In this document: piece after piece, positions 30,677-35,951 of the stretch
Numbering within the stretch: position 1 is the stretch's first letter
Layout: every line of letters begins with the position of its first letter
NCBI GenBank assembly: GCA_017412675.1
Contig: JAFPWV010000047.1
Location: 1 to 35,951 of the forward strand
Source of the DNA: Clostridia bacterium
GTDB lineage: Bacteria; Bacillota; Clostridia; Oscillospirales; CAG-272
DNA: 35,951 bases
Direction of reading: 5' to 3'
Notes under the pieces: model-generated
The model's input: only the letters and a program-made list of their open reading frames with translations
What the model was told of the DNA's origin: nothing
The model's database searches: none
Position numbers and translations under genes: made by a program

Positions 30677-30705
30677 TTTACAAGAAAGAAAATCTGTGGT
30701 ATAAT
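30677..30705 (+). promoter_or_regulatory. Promoter of rpsO-pnp
   Basis: TTTACA (30677-30682), 17 bases, TATAAT (30700-30705) with an extended TGG. The leader before rpsO is about 118 bases; I did not recognise a defined S15-binding fold in it. Confidence 0.88.
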
Positions 30706-30830
30706 GATCGCTGGATTGCCCGTTTCCCGGTCTCCGGAATATGGCCCGCCGTCGCGCGGACGTTTTCACCCGCCGGTCGCTGAGCTTCGGGACTCCTAAA
30801 ATACAAAATGGTGAAAGGAAACCAAAACCC

Positions 30831-31097
30831 ATGATCACGAAGGAAAAGAAGCAGGAACTCATCGAGCAGTACAAGGTTCACGAAGGCGACACCGGTTCTC
30901 CGGAAGTCCAGATCGCGATCCTCACCTACCGCATCCAGACCCTCACCGAGTACCTCAAGGTCAACAAGAAGGACAACCACTCCCGCCGCGGTTTGAACAA
31001 GATGGTCGGCCACAGACGCAACCTTCTCCGTTACCTCCAGGACAACGATATCGAGCGCTACCGCGCCATCGTCGAAAAGCTCGGCCTGAGAAGATAA
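30831..31097 (+). CDS. rpsO: 30S ribosomal protein S15
   Basis: The 88-residue protein is full length for S15 and has its signature motifs: [13 protein letters not shown] (17-29), [14 protein letters not shown] (42-55) and a C-terminal [10 protein letters not shown]15 binds 16S rRNA and helps to assemble the small subunit platform. It starts at 30831 with AAAGGA 11 bases upstream. It is followed by pnp, the classic bacterial order. Confidence 0.98.
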   Translation: MITKEKKQELIEQYKVHEGDTGSPEVQIAILTYRIQTLTEYLKVNKKDNHSRRGLNKMVGHRRNLLRYLQDNDIERYRAIVEKLGLRR

Positions 31098-31218
31098 CCG
31101 CTTCTCACCCCGCGTACGCGACACACGTGTGCTGCGGCGGACGTTTCCCGGGATGTTCCCCACGAAACCTTCCGCCGCGGCATCTTGCTGTCACCGCCCC
31201 GCACCGAACCGCCCGGAT

Positions 31219-31265
31219 CAGCAGTTAAACAGATGCCCGAAGATCGGACCGCTGTTTAAATGCTG
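31219..31265 (+). ncRNA. Large hairpin between rpsO and pnp (possible RNase III site)
   Basis: CAGCA (31219-31223) plus TTAAACAG (31225-31232) pair with CTGTTTAA (31252-31259) plus TGCTG (31261-31265), with one mismatched pair and a smaller CCGA/TCGG stem inside. No T run follows, so it is not a terminator. In Escherichia coli a hairpin in this place is cut by RNase III and allows PNPase to control its own mRNA; the same role here is inference. Confidence 0.6.
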
Positions 31266-31321
31266 AGCTGAAGCGGTGCGGCGAAGAAAACCGAAAATCT
31301 ATTTCACGAAAGGCAGAAAAC

Positions 31322-33418
31322 ATGTTCGAGAATTACAAGACGTTTTCCTACGACTTCGCCGGAAGACCGCTCGTCATCGAAACCGGCAAGATGGCCGGTC
31401 TCGCGAACGGTTCCGCCCTCATCCGCTACGGCGACACCGCCATTCTGGCCTGCGCCACCGCATCCGCTAAGCCGCGCGACGGCATCGACTTCCTCCCCCT
31501 GTCCATCGACTTCGAGGAGAGACTGTACGCCGTCGGCCGCATTCCCGGCTCCTATCTCAGAAGAGAAGGCAGACCCTCTGAAAAGGCCATCCTCACCGCG
31601 CGCGTCATCGACCGTCCGATCCGTCCCCTGTTCCCGAAGGATCTGCGCAACGACGTCGTCCTCTCCCTGCTCGTTCTGGCGGTGGATCAGGACTCCTCTC
31701 CCGAAATCGCGGGCATGATCGGCGCGTCCGTCGCCCTCGCCATCTCCGACATTCCGTGGAACGGCCCGATCGGCGGCGTCTTCATGGGTCTGACCGAGGA
31801 AGAAGGCCTCATCATCAACCCGACCGCCGAACAGCGCGACCGCAGCTCCCTGGAGCTCACCGTCGCCGGTACGAAGGAAAAGGTCGTCATGATCGAAGCG
31901 GGCGCCGCCGAGGTCTCCGACGAAATGATGTACGACGCCATCATGAAGGCGCACGAGGAGATCAAGAAGCTCGTCGCGTTCATCGACACCGTCGTCGCCG
32001 AAGTCGGCAAGCCGAAGTTCGAGTACCCCTCCATGGAGCTCGACCACGACATGTTCGACGAAATCTTCGCGTACTGCGAGAAGGACGTCATGTTCGCGCT
32101 CGACACGGACGACAAGAACATCCGCGACGAGAGAATGCAGCCCATCGAGGACGACATCCTTGCGAAGTTCTCCGAGAAATACGAGGGCCTCGACACGATG
32201 CTCCCCGAGCTCATTTACAAGATTCAGAAGAAGATCGTCCGCCGCTGGCTGCTTGAGGACAAGAAGCGCGTCGACGGCAGACGCATGGACCAGATCCGTC
32301 CCCTCGCCGCCGAGGTTCACCTCTTCGACCGCGACCACGGTTCCGGCATGTTCACCCGCGGCCAGACCCAGGTTCTGACCATTGCGACCCTCGGTTCCAT
32401 CGCCGACGTCCAGATGCTCGACGGCATTTCCGAGGAAGAGACCAAGCGGTATATGCACCACTACAACATGCCCGGCTATTCCGTCGGCGAGGCAAAGGCT
32501 TCCCGCAGCCCGGGCAGACGCGAGATCGGCCACGGCGCTCTGGCAGAACGCTCTCTGATCCCGGTCCTTCCGTCCGTTGAGGAATTCCCCTACGCCATCC
32601 GCTGCGTCTCCGAAGTCATCAGCTCCAACGGCTCGACCTCCCAGGCCTCCGTGTGCGGCTCCACCCTCGCCCTCATGGACGCGGGCGTTCCGATCAAGGC
32701 TCCCGTCGCCGGTATCTCCTGCGGTCTGATCACCGCCGAGGACGGCAGCTGGACCACGATGATCGACATCCAGGGTCTCGAAGACTTCTACGGCGACATG
32801 GACTTCAAGGTTGCCGGTACGCACAAGGGCATCACCGCGATCCAGATGGACCTCAAGATCGACGGCCTGACGCCTGAAATCATCAAGGAAGCGCTCGCCG
32901 TGACCCACAAGGGCCGCGACTATATCATCGACGAAGTTCTCCTCAAGACCATCCCCGCGCCGCGTCCGGAGGTCTCCGAATACGCGCCGAAGATGATCTC
33001 CATGAAGATCCCGGTCGAGAAGATCTCCGAAGTCATCGGCACCAAGGGCAAGGTCATTCAGAGCATCCAGGCCGACACCGGCGCGAAGATCGACATCGAG
33101 GACGACGGTTCCGTGTTCATCTCCGGCATCGAGAAGGCCGGCATCGAAGCGGCCCAGAAGATCATTCAGGGCATCATCTTCGAGCCCGAGATCGGCGCGA
33201 TCTACGAGGGCGTGGTCACCCGGATCATCCCCATCGGCGCGTTCGTGGAGTTCGCCCCCAAGAAGGAGGGCATGGTCCACATCTCCAAGCTGGACAAGAA
33301 GCGCACCGAAAAGGTCGAGGACGTCTGCAATGTCGGCGACCGCATCAAGGTGAAGTTCCTCGGTCAGGACGAGAAGGGCCGTTACAACCTGTCCCGCAAG
33401 GACGCGCTGGACGACTGA
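31322..33418 (+). CDS. pnp: Polyribonucleotide nucleotidyltransferase (PNPase)
   Basis: The 698-residue enzyme degrades RNA from the 3' end with phosphate as a trimer. Two RNase PH domains flank a helical linker; the second has DFYGDMDFKVAGT with Asp488 and Asp494 as candidate catalytic residues and SRSPGRREIGHG as phosphate site. A KH domain (about 555-615, VIGTKGKVIQ) and an S1 domain (about 620-692, YEGVVTRIIPIGAFVEF) follow. Length is normal. The start at 31322 has AAAGG 8 bases upstream. Confidence 0.98.
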   Translation: MFENYKTFSYDFAGRPLVIETGKMAGLANGSALIRYGDTAILACATASAKPRDGIDFLPLSIDFEERLYAVGRIPGSYLRREGRPSEKAILTARVIDRPIRPLFPKDLRNDVVLSLLVLAVDQDSSPEIAGMIGASVALAISDIPWNGPIGGVFMGLTEEEGLIINPTAEQRDRSSLELTVAGTKEKVVMIEAGAAEVSDEMMYDAIMKAHEEIKKLVAFIDTVVAEVGKPKFEYPSMELDHDMFDEIFAYCEKDVMFALDTDDKNIRDERMQPIEDDILAKFSEKYEGLDTMLPELIYKIQKKIVRRWLLEDKKRVDGRRMDQIRPLAAEVHLFDRDHGSGMFTRGQTQVLTIATLGSIADVQMLDGISEEETKRYMHHYNMPGYSVGEAKASRSPGRREIGHGALAERSLIPVLPSVEEFPYAIRCVSEVISSNGSTSQASVCGSTLALMDAGVPIKAPVAGISCGLITAEDGSWTTMIDIQGLEDFYGDMDFKVAGTHKGITAIQMDLKIDGLTPEIIKEALAVTHKGRDYIIDEVLLKTIPAPRPEVSEYAPKMISMKIPVEKISEVIGTKGKVIQSIQADTGAKIDIEDDGSVFISGIEKAGIEAAQKIIQGIIFEPEIGAIYEGVVTRIIPIGAFVEFAPKKEGMVHISKLDKKRTEKVEDVCNVGDRIKVKFLGQDEKGRYNLSRKDALDD

Positions 33419-33440
33419 TCCTCCCCGAACAGAATATGGT

Positions 33441-33476
33441 AAAGGGCTGCTGCATCCATGTGCGGCAGTCCTTTTG
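33441..33476 (+). terminator. Terminator between pnp and the histidine kinase
   Basis: AAAGG and CTGC with GCA pair with TGC, GCAG and CCTTT across a TCCA loop (33441-33474), followed by TTTGTG. It lies between two convergent genes and may serve both. Confidence 0.75.
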
Positions 33477-33494
33477 TGCTGTGCATGTAGGCGG

Positions 33495-35018
33495 TCATTC
33501 CGCGGTTTCTCCCGGCTCGGGGATCGTGTTGAGGCGGAACCAGAAATTGCTTCCCTGCCCGACGCGGCTCTTGACGCCGAACTGCGCGCCGTGCAGCTGC
33601 AGGATGCTCCTCACGATCGAGAGGCCGAGGCCCGTTCCCATGTTCGCGCGCTTGTGGAAGTCGTTCGCCTTGTAGTAGCGTTCCCACACGAGGGGGAGAT
33701 CCTCCTCCGCGATGCCGATGCCCGTATCGATGACCTCGAGGAGGACTTCGCCGTCGGAGACCGTCTGCCGGATCTCGACCGTCTTGTCGTCGCCGGTGTA
33801 GTTCACGGCGTTGTTGATGAGATTATAGACGACCTGCAAGAGACGCGATTCGTCCGCGTTCACCCAGACGTCTTCTGTGGCCTCGAAGCGGATGACGTAG
33901 CCGTCGTGCTCGCGGAGCTTCTGATACCGCTCGAGCGTGCGGCGGATGACGGCGGTGAAATTGAACGGTGCGGGGTTGAGCTTCTGGGTCCCGTTCTGGT
34001 ACTTCGAGACCTCGAGCATGTCCGTCACGAGGTTGGTCAGCCGGTCGCACTCGTCGAGGACGATCTGGAAATTCTCCGGCGTCGCCTCGCCCGGGAGATC
34101 GCGCATAACCTCGGTGTACCCGGAGATCATCGTGAGCGGCGTGCGCAGATCGTGCGAGACGTTTGCGATCAGATCCTTCTGCATCCGGTCGAGCTTCGAG
34201 AGCTCATAAGCCGCGCGGTTGAGCGTCGCAGACAGGTTTTCGGTCTCCGCGCTCCCCGTCCCGTCGAAGTTGACGGCATAGTCTCCCATCGCGAGCTTCG
34301 ACGCCTCCTCGCTCATCTTGCGGATCGGCTTCGACACGCGCGAGGCGAGGACCGTCGCGAGCAGGATCGAGAGGAGCACGAGGATCACGGTGATCCAGAC
34401 GAGCTGGGTGTGCAGGGTGCGGACCGTCGCGTCGAGGGGGACGAGCTCGGAGTCGATCAGGATGAGCAGATTCGTATCCTCCTCCGGCACGATGCGGACC
34501 GAAATGACGTCCTCTTCGTCGAACCGGTCACTGCCGCGCCGCCGGATGTCGGGCTCCCCTTCCCAGGCCTCGCGGTTCCCGCCGACGAGATCGCGCAGGG
34601 ACCGTCTCACGGTGATCGAGCCGCCGGCGTCCTTCGCATCGTGGTAGAGCTGACCGATGAAGGAGCTGTACTGGTAGTTGTGGATCAGGCAGAAGGAGTG
34701 GTTGTGCGCGACAGCGACGGGCACCCCCGTCGGGCCCCAGTCGCTCTCGGTGACGCGGTAGACCGTCAGGCAGACGTCATACCGGAGCGCGACAGCTCCC
34801 ACGGCAGTCTCATAATCCTCGTCGTCCTCCGCGTTCAGGGCGGCAGCTTCTGCGGCGCATTTTTCGATGTCGCGGAGCTTCAGGGAGCGGTAGATGTCGT
34901 CGAGCAGGACCGTCTCGAACACCCAGAGCACGACGAGGACCGCGGCGGTAAACAAGAGGAAAGCGGCGATCAGCCGTCCGCGCAGACTGATGCCGTGTTT
35001 TTCTTCAACGTTCCGCAT
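33495..35018 (-). CDS. Two-component sensor histidine kinase
   Basis: This 507-residue membrane kinase has a first helix (16-36), an outside sensor region of about 165 residues, a second helix (205-226), a HAMP linker (about 227-280) and a HisKA domain with His289 in NVSHDLRTPLTM. The ATPase domain has NLINNAVNYTG, DTGIGIAEEDLP and GTGLGLSIV. The start at 35018 overlaps the regulator gene by 14 bases. It should phosphorylate the OmpR-type regulator encoded upstream; the signal is unknown, but a neighbouring HtrA-like protease suggests envelope stress. Confidence 0.95.
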   Translation of the reverse strand: MRNVEEKHGISLRGRLIAAFLLFTAAVLVVLWVFETVLLDDIYRSLKLRDIEKCAAEAAALNAEDDEDYETAVGAVALRYDVCLTVYRVTESDWGPTGVPVAVAHNHSFCLIHNYQYSSFIGQLYHDAKDAGGSITVRRSLRDLVGGNREAWEGEPDIRRRGSDRFDEEDVISVRIVPEEDTNLLILIDSELVPLDATVRTLHTQLVWITVILVLLSILLATVLASRVSKPIRKMSEEASKLAMGDYAVNFDGTGSAETENLSATLNRAAYELSKLDRMQKDLIANVSHDLRTPLTMISGYTEVMRDLPGEATPENFQIVLDECDRLTNLVTDMLEVSKYQNGTQKLNPAPFNFTAVIRRTLERYQKLREHDGYVIRFEATEDVWVNADESRLLQVVYNLINNAVNYTGDDKTVEIRQTVSDGEVLLEVIDTGIGIAEEDLPLVWERYYKANDFHKRANMGTGLGLSIVRSILQLHGAQFGVKSRVGQGSNFWFRLNTIPEPGETAE

Positions 35019-35715
35019 CGAACCGGTACCCCACGCCGCGGAGCGTCACGATGAAGTCCGCGTATCGGCCGAGGCTCTTGCGGAGCAGCTTGATGTGCGT
35101 GTCGAGGGTCCGGTCGTCGCCGAAATAGTCGTAGCCCCAGACCTCGGTGATGAGCTTTTCGCGGGTCAGGGCGATGTTCTTGTTGCGGATCATGTAGAAG
35201 AACAGATCGTACTCCTTCGGCGTCATGTCCGCCCGTTTGCCGTCGACGTAGACGATTCGGGCGGTGAGGTCCGCGCGCAGGCCGCCGTCCGCGAATTCGA
35301 CGATCTCGTTCTTCGATTCCTCCGGCTCGTTCTCCTTCGGCTCGGCAGCCTTCCCCGCCGCGCGCTTCATGACGGCGTTCACGCGGAGCATCAGCTCCTT
35401 CGGGGAGAAGGGCTTGACCACATAGTCGTCGATCCCCAGCTCAAAGCCGTTGATCTTGTCGTACTCTTCCCCACGCGCCGAAAGCATGATGATCGGGATG
35501 TCGGAGAACTTGCGGATCTCCCGGCAGGCGGAAAAGCCGTCGAGCTCCGGCATCATGATGTCGATGATCATGAGATCGAAGTGTTCCTCGCGGCAGAGCC
35601 GGATCGCCTCCATCCCGTCTGAAGCCTCGGCGACGGTGTGGCCTTCGTAGACCGCGTATTTCGCGATCAGCTTGCGGATCATCTCTTCGTCGTCGACGAC
35701 AAGAATATGATACAT
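35005..35715 (-). CDS. OmpR/PhoB-family response regulator
   Basis: The 236-residue regulator has a receiver domain (2-115; Asp8-Asp9 acidic pocket, phosphoacceptor Asp52 in IIDIMMPELDG, Lys101) and a C-terminal winged helix (about 143-235; TPKEYDLFFYMIRN, DDRTLDTHIKLLRKSL, TLRGVGYRF). The acidic/basic linker (116-142, with KENEPEESKNE) is longer than usual. The start at 35715 has AGGAGG 7 bases upstream. The kinase gene overlaps its end. Confidence 0.95.
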   Translation of the reverse strand: MYHILVVDDEEMIRKLIAKYAVYEGHTVAEASDGMEAIRLCREEHFDLMIIDIMMPELDGFSACREIRKFSDIPIIMLSARGEEYDKINGFELGIDDYVVKPFSPKELMLRVNAVMKRAAGKAAEPKENEPEESKNEIVEFADGGLRADLTARIVYVDGKRADMTPKEYDLFFYMIRNKNIALTREKLITEVWGYDYFGDDRTLDTHIKLLRKSLGRYADFIVTLRGVGYRFDAER

Positions 35716-35739
35716 GAAAGTACCTCCTGATACGGCAAG

Positions 35740-35764
35740 AGGAGGGATACCGGGTACCCCTCCT
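35740..35764 (-). other. Hairpin upstream of the response regulator ribosome-binding site
   Basis: AGGAGGGGTACC and GGTATCCCTCCT on the minus strand (35740-35764) form a stem. Its CCTCCT (35740-35745) is also complementary to the AGGAGG ribosome-binding site of the regulator gene at 35723-35728, so two folds compete. There is no T run, so it is not a clear terminator. Confidence 0.45.
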
Positions 35765-35811
35765 GTTTCGTTGTCAAATGATTCGGAATCGGTTGTCTGC
35801 GGGACGGTGCG

Positions 35812-35951
35812 TCAGTTGTTCCCGCCGAAGAAGTCGCCGAGGGAGCCCTTGACGTCCGCTTCCCCGAAGGTGGCGGACTGATCGGCGTCGGGCACTCTCT
35901 CGTAAAGGGTGGCCTCGACCTCCATGAGCTTGTTGTCACGGTAGAGCTGGA
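35812..35951 (-). CDS. C-terminal end of a probable HtrA/DegP-type S1C protease (partial)
   Basis: Only the last 45 codons lie in the window; the 5' part is beyond base 35951. The frame reads LYRDNKLMEVEATLYERV and ends in a Gly/Asn-rich tail GSLGDFFGGNN before TGA at 35812-35814. The VYRDxK...VEATL wording is typical of the last strand of a PDZ domain in S1C serine proteases, and such genes often stand beside envelope-stress two-component systems. With so little sequence the assignment is tentative. It is upstream of, and transcribed with, the response-regulator gene 97 bases away. Confidence 0.5.
   Translation of the reverse strand, partial: QLYRDNKLMEVEATLYERVPDADQSATFGEADVKGSLGDFFGGNN

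Noticed and set aside
1-35951. CRISPR arrays, tRNA or rRNA genes, prophage or integrase genes
   Set aside because: I found no regularly spaced repeats, no tRNA-like cloverleaf and no phage or recombinase proteins in any of the coding frames.

Overview
The window looks like chromosomal DNA from a GC-rich, Gram-positive-type gut anaerobe of the Clostridia (Oscillospiraceae/Christensenellales-like; this placement is inference). The supporting signs are strong Shine-Dalgarno sites, extended -10 promoters of the TGTGGTATAAT type, many lipoprotein solute-binding proteins, a T-box leader before ileS, Rho-independent terminators and an rpsO-pnp pair. I see no phage, transposase, CRISPR array, tRNA or rRNA. 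Most long ORFs antisense to the genes are by-products of the high GC content.

Layout. 1-134: a palindromic intergenic repeat; a second, diverged and inverted copy lies at 8813-8915. 135-5537 (minus): a polar amino-acid ABC transporter (binding protein, permease, ATPase) translationally coupled to a DapF-like cofactor-independent racemase, followed by a sugar-type solute-binding lipoprotein and a DUF218 membrane protein. 5893-7428 (plus): an orphan solute-binding lipoprotein with its own promoter and terminator. 7715-8767 (plus): a uroporphyrinogen-decarboxylase/corrinoid-methyltransferase family protein. 9080-15199 (minus): one six-gene operon of four tandem paralogous metallophosphoesterases (the last has lost most of its metal ligands), a ThuA-like protein and a TIM-barrel glycosidase-like protein. 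15419-17778 (minus): an ECF sigma factor overlapping a single-pass membrane protein whose short cytoplasmic N-terminus resembles an anti-sigma segment and whose outer part is a serpin. 17929-19825 (minus): a MATE exporter and a Nudix hydrolase.

20019-23765 (plus): an AviRa-like rRNA methyltransferase and two more orphan solute-binding lipoproteins, ended by a strong terminator. 23835-27300 (minus): type-2 isoleucyl-tRNA synthetase preceded by an isoleucine T-box leader. 27428-30074 (plus): a sugar-phosphate-isomerase-like TIM barrel, an ADP-ribosylglycohydrolase-family protein and a methylated-DNA-protein cysteine methyltransferase, with a convergent MarR-type regulator whose promoter carries two palindromes. 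30831-33418 (plus): rpsO and pnp separated by a large hairpin. 33495-35951 (minus): the 3' end of a probable HtrA-type protease, then an OmpR-type response regulator and a histidine kinase.

The most notable point is the sigma factor/serpin pair. It suggests a surface sensor in which attack by an outside protease could be reported to a cytoplasmic sigma factor, with a candidate autoregulatory promoter (GAAAC-N16-CGTC) just upstream. Second in interest are the metallophosphoesterase array with a degenerate member and the racemase joined to an amino-acid importer.
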